A stretch of DNA of 64,000 nt from Burkholderia sp. PAMC 26561 (GCF_001557535.2 NZ_CP014308.1:682001-746000), one strand, 5' to 3'; numbered from the stretch's first letter, positions 42,986-53,873 are shown. The notes: generated by a model not told the origin, from the letters alone. Program-made: numbers and translations.

Positions 42986-44784
42986 GTGGCGAATCACTCT
43001 GGCCCCGAGTCATGCGGCATGCATCGCGAGGTACATGTCGAAGCGTTGACAGGGGAAACCGACAGGCCAGCCATTCAGCCGCGAAATATTTCTTCTGGGA
43101 TGCCGACGCTGTTAAGCGAAGCGGAAGGCAACACGGAGCATGACGATAATCGCAAGTCGTGCGCTGATCCTGCGCGGTCGGAGACCCTGAGCATGTCGGG
43201 AAGTCTTTCATACGGAAGCAGCGAGATCTCATCGGTGTCCGGCGTAGTATGGCCGGACAGGGCTGGGAAGGTCCATGACCGTAATCCAGCCATTGACGCC
43301 GGTGAGAAGTCGGATACGCCCATACTACCGAGGAAGTTGCCGAACAAAGGGGATGACCCGGCGGAGGTGATGGAGGGAAGGGGTGTAACCAAAGGGAACG
43401 CTGACGAGGACCCCGCGCCCCGGACTCAGAGCCGGGATATAACCGCGTCGACGGGACTCGAAGGCGTACGTGAAGCAGCTCGACGGAATCGGAAGTCGCG
43501 TTTCACGGCACTACTGCACCACGTTACGCCGTCACTGTTGGTGGAAAGCTTTTATGCTCTTCGCAAGCAGGCTGCGGCAGGCGTGGACGGAGTAACGTGG
43601 CACGACTACGAGGGCCATCTTTATGGGCGCGTACACGAACTGCACCGGGAGATTCATTCGGGTGCCTACCGTGCACAAGCGTCCAGACGGGTTTGCATTC
43701 CGAAAGCGGACGGCAAGTTGCGTGCGTTGGGGATTGCAGCATGGAAGATAAGATTGTGCAGCAGGCCGTAGCCACGGTACTGAGCGCAATCTATGAGCAG
43801 GACTTCCTTGGGTTCTCGTACGGGTTTCGACAGGGACGCGGTCAGCACGACGCGCTCGATGCCTTATCGGTAGGGATTTCGGATCGGAAAGTAAACTGGA
43901 TTTTAGATGCGGACATTCGTTCGTTCTTTGATGAAATTGATCTCGAATGGATGCTCCGCTTTCTAGAACATCGGATTGCTGATCGACGAGTAATTCGCAT
44001 AATCCGAAAGTGGCTGAAGGCAGGCACCCTCGAGGGCGGACGCCGCATTGCTTCTGTGCGGGGGACACCTCAGGGTTCTGTGATTTCGCCTTTGCTCTCA
44101 AATATCTACTTGCACTATGTGCTGGATTTATGGGCGCAGCAGTGGCGCCAACGATATGCGGCTGGCGATGTCATCCTCGTACGCTACGCCGACGACAGTG
44201 TGGTGGGCTTCCAATACGAAGGCGATGCAAAACGATTCCTGGCAGCACTGCGGGAACGTCTTGCCAAATTCAAACTGGAATTGCACCCGGACAAAACGCG
44301 GCTGATTCGCTTCGGGCGATTCGCCGCGCAACAACGTCAAGAGCGTGGGGCCGGAAAGCCGGAGACATTCGACTTCCTAGGCTTCACGCACTGCTGTGGC
44401 ACGGCTCGGTCGAATGGCCAATTCAAGATCATTCGGTTGACGAGCAAGAAGCGGATGCTTGCATCACTGGCGCGCATTCGGCAAACGCTGATGCGGCGTC
44501 GCCATGAACCGGTACCTGTGGTAGGTAGATGGCTGAGGCGGGTGATTCAAGGGTATTTTAACTATCATGCAGTGCCGGGCAACCTTCGCCGCTTATCGGG
44601 CTTCCTTTACGCAGTGCGCCGCTCTTGGCGTCACGCACTGATGCGAAGAAGTCAGCGGCATCGGCTGCCTTGGTCACGGTTCAGTCGTGTGGTCAGCAAA
44701 TACCTGCCTCCTTGCAAGGTACTCCACCCGCATCCGTCGGAGCGGTTTTACGTCAACACCTTTGGTAGGAGCCGCATGCAGTAG
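42986..44784 (+). pseudogene. Group II intron reverse transcriptase/maturase with a frameshift
   Basis: The first frame (to ~43741) holds LPNKGDDPAEVMEGRGVTKG and FTALLHHVTPSLLVESFYAL then AAAGVDGVTWHDYEGHLYGR, the RT-0/RT-1 start. The second frame (from 43741) continues ...DKIVQQAVATVLSAIYEQDF with DADIRSFFDEIDLEW, SVRGTPQGSVISPLLSNIYL, and the catalytic VRYADDSVVGF (YADD). DFLGFTHCCG and a maturase X domain follow (RRLSGFLYAVRRSWRHALMR). A one-base deletion at about 43741 separates them. No HNH endonuclease domain is present. Upstream parts of the frame are intron RNA, so the true start is probably near 43320. Confidence 0.8.
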
Positions 44785-44801
44785 TTCTGCACGTACGGAT
44801 C
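44769..44801 (+). ncRNA. Group II intron domain V
   Basis: GAGCCGCATGCAG and GCACGTACGGATC form the conserved ~34-nt DV hairpin with the AGC-type catalytic triad region near the start, just after the maturase stop. It is followed by the GGGTAACCACC stretch of domain VI. Confidence 0.6.
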
Positions 44802-44992
44802 TGTGCGGGGGGCGCTGGGTAACCACCGTCCCTACCGCGACCCGCCAAGAGATTGCGCGAACGACGTCCACCTCTACTCGCGCCGATACGCGGTCGGCTC
44901 TGCAGGCAGCACTAGCGCGAGACTCGGACGATGGCAGGTTCATCAGCCGATCGACGCGTGCCTCGGCTACCTCGGTCCTGCGCCATGTGTGC

Positions 44993-45286
44993 CTAATCGA
45001 CTTGCCCCGTTGTGCGTAACTCGGCGAGTAACAGTTCGTGCAATCGATCCCACAAGCCTGTTGCTTGCCAGTCGCGCAAGCGGCGCCAACAGGTCACGCC
45101 GGAGCCATATCCCAGATCGGAAGGCAGATCGCACCAACGCAGACCTGTGCGTAGCACAACGACTATGCCGCTCAGCGCAGCCCGATCTGATACCGGCTTG
45201 CGTCTTGGTTTCTTCGCGCCTGGCGCCTTCGATTGCAGCAGGAGTAATTCAAGTCGTTCCCACAATTCGTCGTCGATGATCGGCAT
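44993..45286 (-). pseudogene. IS5-family transposase, N-terminal remnant
   Basis: From ATG 45286: MPIIDDELWERLELLLLQSK, RKPVSDRAALSGIVVVLRTG, GLRWCDLPSDLGYGSGVTCW and WRRLRDWQATGLWDRLHELL. This is the HTH-like leader of IS5/IS427 transposases. Family members continue with 'QLDWSRAxIDSSHVRA', and here a TAG replaces the Trp codon of that motif (44993). The DDE catalytic domain is lost; degraded text continues to ~44870. Confidence 0.7.
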
Positions 45287-45486
45287 ATCCAATACTTCAT
45301 TCTCGTGGGATTTTCGCTGTGAACCGAGATTAGCGACCAAAAACTGGATTCGTCCCATTCGGACACCTCTTTCTCTTTTTTGCCGCCTCGCAGAGTGTGT
45401 AGGCTGCGATGGCAACTCGATGAATCTTCTACATGAACTGCCTGCAGAGTTTCATGACCAGTTATTAGGGGTCAGCAAAAGTCGTT

Positions 45487-47154
45487 TTAAATAAACCCCT
45501 TGTCCACGGCAGTTTTGATTTGCATGATGCCAATTGGCTTCGCTTTAGGTATCCTGGATAAATGCCCCGCAGGAACGCGGGCAGCTGGCATTCCGCTTTC
45601 ATCCACGTTGAATATCGACACCGCTTGGCGCAGCGAATTCGACTGATCCGCCATGGATTGGGCAGCGGCCGATGCCTGCTCCACGAGCGCAGCATTTTGC
45701 TGCGTGACTTCGTCCATCTGGCTGACCGCCTGGTTAACCTGTTCGATTCCCACGCTCTGCTCAGCCGACGCAGACGAAATTTCGCCTACGATGTCCGTAA
45801 CCTTTTGTACCGATGTGACGATCTCTGCGATCGTCGTGCCCGCTTCCGAAACCAGTTTCGAGCCAGCATCCACACGTTGCACCGACTCGCCTATGAGTGC
45901 ACCGATCTCTTTGGCCGCCGCCGCACTGCGTTGCGCGAGTGTGCGCACTTCACTTGCGACGACCGCAAAGCCACGCCCCTGCTCACCGGCCCGTGCAGCT
46001 TCGACCGCCGCATTAAGTGCAAGAATATTGGTTTGGAACGCGATGCCCTCAATCACGCCGATGATGTCGGCGACCTTGCTGGAGCTATCGGAGATACCTT
46101 GCATTGTGTCGACCACGCGTGCGACCACCTCGCCGCCTCGCTGCGCCGTAAGCGACGCGGAACCAGCGAGCGCGGCGGCCTGTTTCGCGTTGTCCGCGTT
46201 ATGGCGAACCGTGGTCGTGAGTTCTTCCATGCTCGCCGCCGTTTCTTCCAGAGATGCCGCTTGTTCTTCCGTGCGCTGTGATAGATCCGTGTTGCCCTGC
46301 GCGATTTCCGAGGCGGCCACCGAGATCGATTCGCTCGAAGTCTTAATGCCGCGCACGATCGTGGTCAACTGTTCCTTCATCGCGGCGAGCGAAAATAGGA
46401 GGCTGCGGTCATCGCCGGCCCTTAACGTGATCGGCGCAAGCAGGTTGCCTGCCGCGATCTCGCGGGCCATTGCGGCCGCATCGCCAGGTTCTCCACCAAG
46501 TTGCCGCGTCAGCCCACGCGCGATCAGCAGCGCCAGCGTCAAGCCAATAAGCGTGGCCGCGACTGTCCCGCCAATGACGAGCGCGACCGCGCGCGAAAAC
46601 GCGTTGCGCGAGTCAAGGCCTTCCTTGTTAGCCTCGGCAACATTCATATCGACGATGGCTCTAAGAGACTTTTCGGCGACATTTAAAGATTCAACCGATT
46701 TTCCTTCCAGCAATGCAATTGCGTCATTATGCTTGCCGTCCTTAGCCAATGTGCGAATACTGTGGTCGGCATCCAGATATTGGCCCATGGCAGCTTGCAA
46801 TTCCCCGTACTGTTTCTTTTCTTCAGGGTCATTTATCAGCGGCTCATACTGACCAGCCGCGTGACGAAACCCGGCGATAGCTTGATCGACCTGCTGGCTT
46901 GCCGTATCAATATCGACAGCTGACAGGCTGTTTGCCGCCCGATAATCACCGAGGCGAATCGCGTGTAGGCTGCCCCGCATTTCCAGACTGTACCTAACCG
47001 CCGGCAAGGAATTTTCGCTCAGTAAAACGACGTGGTCGTTCTCGCCGGCTATTTCGAAAAGGCTAAAAATGCCCAGCCCAAGGAGCAGGGCAATTACGAC
47101 GGAAAATCCGCCGACAAGCTTGGTAAATACCTTCGTCTCATTAAAAGTCGGCAC
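45487..47154 (-). CDS. Methyl-accepting chemotaxis protein
   Basis: 555 residues. Membrane segment 1 is at 12-33 ([22 protein letters not shown]), then a four-helix-bundle (4HB_MCP-like) periplasmic domain, and membrane segment 2 at ~190-212 ([22 protein letters not shown]). A HAMP domain ([20 protein letters not shown]) follows, then the MCP signalling domain whose tip [20 protein letters not shown] is fully conserved (residues ~370-390), with methylation helices on both sides. No CheR-binding pentapeptide is seen at the C-terminus. It senses an unknown ligand through the small bundle domain. It diverges from the cyclic-di-GMP gene. Confidence 0.92.
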   Translation of the reverse strand: MPTFNETKVFTKLVGGFSVVIALLLGLGIFSLFEIAGENDHVVLLSENSLPAVRYSLEMRGSLHAIRLGDYRAANSLSAVDIDTASQQVDQAIAGFRHAAGQYEPLINDPEEKKQYGELQAAMGQYLDADHSIRTLAKDGKHNDAIALLEGKSVESLNVAEKSLRAIVDMNVAEANKEGLDSRNAFSRAVALVIGGTVAATLIGLTLALLIARGLTRQLGGEPGDAAAMAREIAAGNLLAPITLRAGDDRSLLFSLAAMKEQLTTIVRGIKTSSESISVAASEIAQGNTDLSQRTEEQAASLEETAASMEELTTTVRHNADNAKQAAALAGSASLTAQRGGEVVARVVDTMQGISDSSSKVADIIGVIEGIAFQTNILALNAAVEAARAGEQGRGFAVVASEVRTLAQRSAAAAKEIGALIGESVQRVDAGSKLVSEAGTTIAEIVTSVQKVTDIVGEISSASAEQSVGIEQVNQAVSQMDEVTQQNAALVEQASAAAQSMADQSNSLRQAVSIFNVDESGMPAARVPAGHLSRIPKAKPIGIMQIKTAVDKGFI

Positions 47155-47514
47155 AGTTTCTTCCCGCAGTTTTAAGGTTTGTGCAAGCTAACAAACAAAT
47201 TAACGGAAATTATTTTAGATACTGAAGGCTTTTCTGCAGGCGAGCGGTGTAGCTGGAGATAAATTGTACTTCCACATGTCGTATGGGAGCGTATAAGTCC
47301 GTAATCCCCGACCGTGTACACTCATTCGCCACTAGGGTTTGTTCGGGTGCTGTAGGGTTGCGATATGCCGTTGAAAGCATTGATGGCGCCTCCGGCGCAC
47401 GCGTTTCGCCGAGCCGGCGTTTGGAACCCGAACAATGATTGCTCATTTTGCTTCTTCGCTGTTGGCTGGACGTCTGGTCGACCTAGAAAATTCGTGGTCA
47501 GGCGTGGAGTTGCC

Positions 47515-49434
47515 ATGACTGGATCGTCTCGTCGCACTCCCCGGATCAAATCAGGCAAATGGGTGATTAGCGACCCCGCGGCCGATACTTTCGACGCTTT
47601 TGAACATACCCTATTACGTGCGCTTGCCGAAAACGTACCGCACCGTATCTATGCGAAAGATATGCGGGGGCGGTTCATCTTCGCCAACAGGGCGGTGGCT
47701 CGAGGCATGGGGGTGTCCGAGCCCGCTGAGTTGCTGGGAAAAACCGATTTCGATTTTTATCCGCTCGAACTCGCGAGCGGATATTACCGCCAGGAACAGG
47801 AGGTCTTAACGCACGGACGCTCGCTCCTCAATCACGAAGAGCATGCCAAATATCGGCTGCTCGAAGATGAAGCCTGGTTGATTACGACCAAGGTAGCGGT
47901 GCGGGACGCCAACGGACGCATTATCGGTTTAGTGGGCATTAACTACGAAGTCACTTCTCAGAAGGCAGCGGGACTGGCGCTGCAGGCTGCACATGCGCAG
48001 GCAGCGGAGGCGGCCGTCCGGCTGCAGGCCACCGTCGCACGGCTGGATCTTGAAGTGCAGGAGCGTCAACGCTTCGAACAGGAGCTGCGCCACCGGGCGA
48101 TGCACGACACGCTCACCGGTCTGCCAAACCGGGCGCTTCTAATGGACCGGATCGACCTGGCGATCGATTTCGCCCGACGCCGCGAGCACTCGCTCACGCT
48201 GCTTTTCCTCGATCTTGATCGCTTTAAGCTCGTCAACGACAGCCTTGGTCACGCTGCAGGCGACGAACTGCTGCGCGCGGTCACGCGCCGGATCGGCCGC
48301 TTAATGCGTGCGAGCGATACATTCGCCCGCCTTGGTGGGGACGAATTCGTCTTGTTACTGACTAATCCCATCACTACCGACGAACTGACTCGTTTGACGA
48401 GCCGGCTCTCCCGGGTGGTAGCCAAGCCGGTGCTCATTGCCGACCGCGAGGTGTCAGTCACATGTAGCCTCGGCTACAGCGTCTATCCGCAGGACGGTGA
48501 GGACGCGACTACATTACTCAAGCATGCCGACGCTGCAATGTACGGCGCCAAAGAAGGCGGTGGAAATCGCGTCCTGCGTTATACGCCTGCACTGAGCGCT
48601 CACGCGGGCGAACGATTGGACCTCGAGGCTCAGATGAAGCGCGGGCTGCAACGCGGCGAATTCCTCTTGCACTACCAGCCGCAGATCGAAATCAAAAGCG
48701 GGCGCATCGTTGGCGTTGAGGCTTTAGTGCGCTGGCAGCATCCGGTTCGGGGATTATTGCCTCCAACGCGCTTCATTGGGTTCGCCGAAGAGTCGGGGTT
48801 AATTGAGCCGCTTGGGGAATGGGTGCTGCGCACGGCTTGCGCCCAAGCTGCGGCGTGGCAGAGCAGCGGATTGCCAGCTTTGCGCATGTCTATAAACGTC
48901 TCGGCACGCCAGTTCCACGACCCGGCGTTGGAGTCAGTCGTCGCTCGGGCTCTCGTCGAGCATGGGCTCGCCCCCGAGCAGTTAGAACTGGAAATCACTG
49001 AGAGTCTTTCGATGAAGGACCCGGAAGAAAGCATACGCATTTTGGATAACTTCAAGGCCCGAGGTATCAGCATTGCAATCGACGACTTCGGCACAGGTTA
49101 CTCTAACCTCGCCTACTTGCGCCGATTCCCCGTGCGTCGCATCAAGCTGGATCGCGTATTTGTCAGTGAGCTCACTTCGCAAGCGAGCAGCAACGCCATC
49201 GTCGAGGCAATTGTCGCAATGGCTCATAAACTCGATCTCCAAGTCATCGCCGAGGGCGTCGAGACCACTGAGCAGCGCGACGCATTGTTGCGCTTCGGCT
49301 GTGACGAATTGCAGGGCTACTGGTTTTCAAGACCCGTCGATGCGACCGCCATCGACATTCTGTTGCGGAACCAATGGGAACTTGGGCGAGGTCTCAACTT
49401 GGGCGCGCCCGTTTGCCTTGCGCTTACGGGGTGA
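47515..49434 (+). CDS. PAS-GGDEF-EAL cyclic-di-GMP enzyme
   Basis: 640 residues from ATG 47515 (GGAG five bases upstream); the longer ATG 47365 has no good ribosome-binding site. The PAS domain (about 25-150) holds IYAKDMRGRFIFANRAVARG and FDFYPLELASGYYRQEQEVL. The GGDEF domain (about 200-365) has RLGGDEFVLLLT and an RxxD inhibitory site (RASD) five residues before it. The EAL domain (about 385-625) has VEALVRWQHP, MSINVSARQ, EITES, DDFGTGYSNLAYLRR, KLDRVFV and AEGVETTEQ, so all phosphodiesterase residues are present. Both activities are possible. No membrane segment is seen. Confidence 0.92.
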   Translation: MTGSSRRTPRIKSGKWVISDPAADTFDAFEHTLLRALAENVPHRIYAKDMRGRFIFANRAVARGMGVSEPAELLGKTDFDFYPLELASGYYRQEQEVLTHGRSLLNHEEHAKYRLLEDEAWLITTKVAVRDANGRIIGLVGINYEVTSQKAAGLALQAAHAQAAEAAVRLQATVARLDLEVQERQRFEQELRHRAMHDTLTGLPNRALLMDRIDLAIDFARRREHSLTLLFLDLDRFKLVNDSLGHAAGDELLRAVTRRIGRLMRASDTFARLGGDEFVLLLTNPITTDELTRLTSRLSRVVAKPVLIADREVSVTCSLGYSVYPQDGEDATTLLKHADAAMYGAKEGGGNRVLRYTPALSAHAGERLDLEAQMKRGLQRGEFLLHYQPQIEIKSGRIVGVEALVRWQHPVRGLLPPTRFIGFAEESGLIEPLGEWVLRTACAQAAAWQSSGLPALRMSINVSARQFHDPALESVVARALVEHGLAPEQLELEITESLSMKDPEESIRILDNFKARGISIAIDDFGTGYSNLAYLRRFPVRRIKLDRVFVSELTSQASSNAIVEAIVAMAHKLDLQVIAEGVETTEQRDALLRFGCDELQGYWFSRPVDATAIDILLRNQWELGRGLNLGAPVCLALTG

Positions 49435-49614
49435 CGGTCTGAAGCTTTCGTCGGACGAGCGTATTAAAAGCGTTACAGCAAAGCCCGAATTTTATTGTCT
49501 GGTAGAGGAACGTCGATGGGACGTGGCGTAGCACGCGTGGCGCGTGAAGGATTTAAGATTTGAATGGGCATGTTTTCAGGCACATTAAGCTGGAACGGAA
49601 GAGATTCTGCAAGT

Positions 49615-49870
49615 TCATTTGAGCACGCGAAATCTCTTCCTGCACGTTTGAATGAACTGCTCGATCAACGCGGACCGCTCGCCATTGATCGCTACGCTTG
49701 CGACCACCGGAATTGCAATTTCGGGCGCGAGCGGGACGACGTTCATCCCTTGCGAGCGAGCGGAAATAGCCGCGACTTCGTCGACGATCATTACAGTTTT
49801 GGCGCGTGCCGCAAGCGCCTCGGTAAAAGATCCGCTTCGAGCATCTCTGAGACGTTCGCAACACCCGCTT
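49615..49870 (-). pseudogene. Possible LysR effector-domain remnant
   Basis: A minus frame reads DARSGSFTEALAARAKTVMI, VDEVAAISARSQGMNVVPLA, PEIAIPVVASVAINGERSAL and IEQFIQTCRKRFRVLK before a stop. The order (conserved IVxxG-like then VVPL-P-IP-V) resembles the end of a LysR substrate-binding domain, but it is short and starts without an HTH. The remaining 49435-50026 sequence shows nothing else. Confidence 0.3.
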
Positions 49871-50026
49871 GATCATGCAATTCGATAGAGGCGCCCGCTT
49901 TGACATGCCGTTATCGACACGTCATCTTGCTACCGGCAATTACCGCAGCGATACTCTGCTTCTTAAATGTGGAACACCCAGCTCAACAGGTGATTTAACT
50001 AACCATGCTGAACCGAAGAGCGTTTC

Positions 50027-50693
50027 ATGCAACGAATTCTTGCAATCGGGGGCTTCAGTATCGGCGATCCGAAAGCGATTGCTGCTGCGTACATTCGAAA
50101 GTTTACGGGCAAACAAAAACCGAGGACCTGTCTCCCGTCGACGCCGGCCGGTGACTTACCCTTACTCATTCAACACTTCGAGGAAACTTGCGGACGTATC
50201 GGTTTCGAGACATCAGACGTTGCCTTCTTCTGCCAAGCGACGATTAATACGGTGAACCCGGATGTCGCGGTTGCACATCTGATCAAGCAGGACGCGATTT
50301 TTATGAGTGGTGGTAACGCCAGATGCGCGATGGCCTTGTGGACGGAATGGGGTTAACTGCTGCGCTGAAGGAAGCTTGGAATCATGGAGTACTGCTGTCG
50401 GGATGAGCGCTGGAGCAGCCTGCTGGTTGAAAACAACGTACCGCCACCAATCATTGCGACGACAATACCGCTTCATCGCTTCCTTAGCTTTTTGGAAGGT
50501 TCCTGCGCCGTGCATTACGACGTGCGTTTAGAGGACACCCAAAATACAATGCGGTTGTGGGTCGACGGTTGTCGGCCACTTGCCCTTGCAGCGCACGGCA
50601 GATGGTTATTTCCTTCCAACTTGTGGTGCCGCGAGTGTCCTTCGACGGCAGTGTTACGGCTGCTGGCCGGTTATCATTTGCTATTCAAAGCAT
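50027..50693 (+). pseudogene. Peptidase E-like (S51) protein, decayed
   Basis: The first frame gives MQRILAIGGFSIGDPKAIAA and ADPLLIQHFEETCGRIGFET-like text, ending FMSGGNARCAMALWTEWG, which matches the S51 (dipeptidase E) 'GGN...ML..W...' block. The sense shifts to KEAWNHGVLLSGMSAGAACW (GxSAG nucleophile) and on to GSCAVHYDVRLEDTQNTMRL. At least two frame changes break it. Intact family members are ~230 residues and cleave Asp-x dipeptides. Confidence 0.6.
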
Positions 50694-50814
50694 AGGCAAA
50701 AAATGATGTGATAAATGTTACAAGCTCGACGCCGAGCATGGCAACTTTAAGTCCGTCGATTGATGACAGTGCTGGCATATCGAGCTATCTAGCGGGCGTG
50801 TCCCCGGTGCAAAA

Positions 50815-51030
50815 ATGAATCGACCTAAAAACCAGCGCAGGGCGCCCCGAAGCGCTCGCCGCTGGGCTGTAAAAGTGCGTGAGGCAGAAGCGGAACTGGT
50901 CTACCGCATCGCACATATCGAAGCCGGACTGAACAACTTGCGAGAGAGCGCTGACCGCGTGTCTATGCTCACGCGCTTGCGCCAACGGCTTGCTCGAATC
51001 GTCGACCGATACGGTTCGATCCTGGACTGA
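50815..51030 (+). CDS. Small hypothetical protein
   Basis: 71 residues, strongly basic and helical (AVKVREAEAELVYRIAHIEA, GLNNLRESADRVSMLTRLRQ). It may be a plasmid-type small DNA-binding or regulatory protein, but has no recognised family. It lies in the 640-bp gap before the TetR gene and converges with it. Confidence 0.4.
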   Translation: MNRPKNQRRAPRSARRWAVKVREAEAELVYRIAHIEAGLNNLRESADRVSMLTRLRQRLARIVDRYGSILD

Positions 51031-51333
51031 TCGCGCACACCAGACCTGGAGGAATCTGACGCGTTTCGGATCTTGGCCCGACGGCGTTCGTCCGGAGCGT
51101 CCTCCGACGCACGCTGTGACTGCCGTTTAAGAGTGCGATTAAGCACAGTCGGATAACTTAGCGCGATCAGCGCGCTCATGGCAACCGATAGCACCTGATA
51201 AAGTATCAGCGACAGAGGATGCTTATTCGCAAGCGTCGCCGTTTTCGTAAGCAGCGATCCAAGGGCACCGCGCGCAATAAGATGGAGCGAATAGCGGTCG
51301 TTCCGGGTTTCGGTCAAGATCGTACGCGTTGCT

Positions 51334-51960
51334 TCATCCAATCTGAGGCGGCCAAGCCCGAAGAGCAGTCTTGGCGATTGCCAGCAACGAAGCGCGAGGC
51401 GCACCGTCACGCGCGAGAACGGACATGCCTTGCATGAGAGCGAGGGCCATCCCGGACAGCCCGACCGCGTCTGTCGTGGGCGGAAGCATCCCTTCAGCAA
51501 CGTCGCGTTCAATCCTTTCCTGAAGGCTGCGTTGCACACCGCGCCGTACGTCGGCAACGACCCGTTGAACGTCGGCGGATGCCGCTGATCCACTCGCGGT
51601 CGCACTGGCAAGTAGGCAACCCTTGGGGGTCGTCTCACCCGTATAAACAGTCACGGCGTTGCTTATTAACTCGCGCGCTGCCTCAAGCGAAGTAGGCGCG
51701 TCGTAGATCGCTCGCGCCATAACCGTCTGATCACCGGCATAAGCACGTACAGCTTCAAGGAATAACTGCTTCTTGTCGCCGAAGGCGGTGTAAATGCTCG
51801 GCGCGCTCACGCCCATGGCGGCCGTCAAGTCCGCAATCGAGGTCGTTTCATAGCCGTGGCGCCAGAACGTCAGCATGGCCTGCCGCAAAGCTGTATCCCG
51901 ATTGAACGATAACGGCCGGCCTACCTTCAGGGGACGAACTGGGGAAGTTGCATCTTCCAT
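51334..51960 (-). CDS. TetR-family repressor
   Basis: About 208 residues from ATG 51960 (a GTG at 51969 is the alternative). HTH: DTALRQAMLTFWRHGYETTSIADLTAAMGVSAPSIYTAFGDKKQLFLEAV (residues ~24-75). The ligand domain follows with a typical TetR_C shape (AYAGDQTVMARAIYDAPTSL; PKGCLLASATASGSA). It is divergent from the aldo/keto reductase gene and has an 18-bp palindrome upstream, so it is a likely repressor of that gene. Confidence 0.9.
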   Translation of the reverse strand: MEDATSPVRPLKVGRPLSFNRDTALRQAMLTFWRHGYETTSIADLTAAMGVSAPSIYTAFGDKKQLFLEAVRAYAGDQTVMARAIYDAPTSLEAARELISNAVTVYTGETTPKGCLLASATASGSAASADVQRVVADVRRGVQRSLQERIERDVAEGMLPPTTDAVGLSGMALALMQGMSVLARDGAPRASLLAIAKTALRAWPPQIG

Positions 51961-52003
51961 AACGATCACTATGTAATGCTAGACGTCGGAGCGTAAGTGG
52001 CCT

Positions 52004-52021
52004 ATTGTTATCCGTAACAAT
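52004..52021. promoter_or_regulatory. Palindromic operator between TetR and aldo/keto reductase genes
   Basis: ATTGTTATCCGTAACAAT has 7-bp perfect arms around TCCG. It lies about 22 bp before the reductase start. ATCACTATG also occurs on each side (51965 and 52020), so the control region has direct repeats too. Confidence 0.65.
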
Positions 52022-52043
52022 CACTATGAAACTAGGTAATTCC

Positions 52044-53119
52044 ATGGCATTGAACACATATAAGACACTCGGCCGGTCGGGCTGGTCGTCAGCCCCCTTA
52101 CTCTTGGCACAATGACATTTGGCCCCGGCCAATGGGGCGCTAACGAGGCCATTTCGCGCGCGATGTTCAACGCCTACCGCGAGGCAGGCGGCAACTTCGT
52201 CGACACGTCTGATATTTATTCGGGCGGCGAAAGCGAGCGGCTGGTGGGTCAATTTATCAAGGAAACGGGGTCGCGCGATGAAATCGTGCTCGCCACGAAG
52301 TTTGCTTTCAATGGATCCGCGAGCCCTCTCGTGGCGAGCCAGGGCGGCGCCGGCAATCCCAATGCGGGAGGTGCGGGTGCAAAGAATATCTACCGTGCAA
52401 TTGATGGGTCGCTTAAGCGTCTTGGGACGGACTACATCGACCTTTACTGGATGCACATCTGGGACGGGGTGACCCCAGTTGAAGAGATCGTGCAGACGTT
52501 GGGCGACTTGGTGCGCGCTGGAAAAATTCGCTACTATGCCTTTTCTGATATGCCAGCGTGGCTGGCCATGAAGGCTGCGACCATCGCTTCGGAGCGGCGC
52601 ATTCCGGGCCCGATTGCAGTTCAGGTGGAGTATTCGCTTGTCGCCCGCGACATCGAAGGCGAGCATATTCCCGTCGCGCGGGAGGCCGGGATGGGTGTGA
52701 TGCCGTGGAGTCCGCTGGCAGGTGGCTTCCTAAGCGGAAAATACAGCCGCGAGAATACCAAGGACAAGGGTCGACCGAGCGGCCCGAACCCGTTCGGCGA
52801 CAGTAAGTTCGTCGATCGCAATTGGGAGATCCTTGACGTTCTGAAGTCGGTTGCCGCTGAGCATAGTTGTCCTCTGGCGCAGGTCGCGCTGAGCTGGGTG
52901 ATGGCGCGCCCCGGTGTAACGTCCACCATCGTTGGGGCGAGCAAGCTCACGCAGCTCGCGAGCAATATTGCCGCAACGGAGATCGTCTTGAGCGAGTCTC
53001 AGATGAAGCGCTTGAACGAGGTGAGTGCTCCAGTGATGGGCTTCAGCGCAGGGCTGACGACTCCGATGATCCGTAGCATGGTCTTTGGCGGGAACACCGT
53101 CGCAGGATGGATGGAATAA
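52044..53119 (+). pseudogene. Aldo/keto reductase with N-terminal frameshift
   Basis: From ATG 52044 the frame reads MALNTYKTLGRSGWSSAPLL to a TGA. One missing base near 52080 (GGGCTGG in place of GGGCCTGG) throws out the expected 'SGLVVSPLTLGTMTFG'. From about 52095 the correct frame runs to 53119: FVDTSDIYSGGESERLVGQF, DEIVLATKFAF (Lys), YIDLYWMHIWDGVTPVEE (His), QVEYSLVARDIEGEH, GVMPWSPLAGGFLSGKY, then TIVGASKLTQLASN. Asp, Tyr, Lys and His are all present. Without the error it would be a 358-residue enzyme. Translation from the internal ATG at 52112 would lose the first strand of the barrel. Confidence 0.8.
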
Positions 53120-53345
53120 CGCGATTGGCGACGCCGATTGGTAGAGTAACTAGTGCGGCGTAAAACGGGAAATCGGCGAGCGCCCCATAGCGGTTGCTGC
53201 TTGCGGGTCTGCGCCAACAGCGTCCTGCGTTTGCACAACTCGACGCTTGCGGAACCGTTGTTGGAGTAGGAAAGTATCCACAAGGGGGTTGTTGACAATG
53301 CGGATTTTGCGGTTGCTCTCGGATTTTCGGCATGAAGACCCGAGA

Positions 53346-53530
53346 CGACGCAGCGCATGGGTGGACGAGGATTTGAGACGCCGGATTTGGGTGATCCACG
53401 GCAGGACCGGCGCGCGAAGGAACTGGTCAAACGGTTCGCAAGCCGGCCCACGGCCAGCATTTTGGGCGCGTCCGAAGGCGGGGCCGAGACAATCGCGGCC
53501 TATTCCTTCTTGGCAATGAGCCATGGACTT
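53346..53530 (+). pseudogene. IS4/Tn5-type transposase N-terminal scrap
   Basis: WVDEDL, then in a shifted frame DLGDPRQDRRAKELVKRFAS and RPTASILGASEGGAETIAAY, match the leader of IS4-family transposases ('DLGDxRRxxRA...Lxxxxxx...IPxAxGGxAExxAxYRFL'). A frameshift and lack of the catalytic domain make it dead. The remaining 53120-53870 sequence holds no other recognisable gene. Confidence 0.5.
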
Positions 53531-53873
53531 ACGCGACATGAAGCAGTCGCACCGGACCGTACCACGGCACACATTCGGCACTCCCGCCGTGGCGCTCGAC
53601 ATGCCCATCGACGTGGTGCAGCGCATCCTCGATCTCGCGTCGCGACAGACCACATCGATCTAAGTGCGCGCCGAGCGGCAGCGCTTGCTGGATGCTGCGG
53701 CTCAATACTATTTGGGACACTGCGGCTAAGCGCTATTGGTAACTTCAACGAGGGAAGCGGGCGCTATCGCTGTGTACCCGCACTGCTTCGCCCCCAAGGT
53801 GCCAGCCCGGTGCGGTATGCTCCAGGCTGGCACGCATACAGGCTGTCGGTTCGCTTAACTGGAGAGCACAAGC

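Larger units (their letters stand above)
42911..44843 (+). mobile_element. Group II intron carrying a maturase gene
   Basis: The sequence around 44769-44843 matches group II intron domains V and VI: GAGCCGCATGCAGTAGTTCT then GCACGTACGGATC (DV), followed by a GGGGGGCGCTGGGTAACC stem that fits domain VI. An intron-encoded reverse transcriptase fills the middle. The 5' end is not resolved: GTGTG at 42911 or GTGCG at 42932 are candidates. It sits between the J-domain gene and an IS5 remnant. Confidence 0.65.

Noticed and set aside
45653..46852. 399-codon plus frame within the chemoreceptor gene
   Set aside because: Ser/Ala/Thr-rich shadow of the chemoreceptor on the other strand.
47365..47514. 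N-terminal extension of the GGDEF-EAL protein
   Set aside because: No good ribosome-binding site; 47515 has GGAG at proper spacing.
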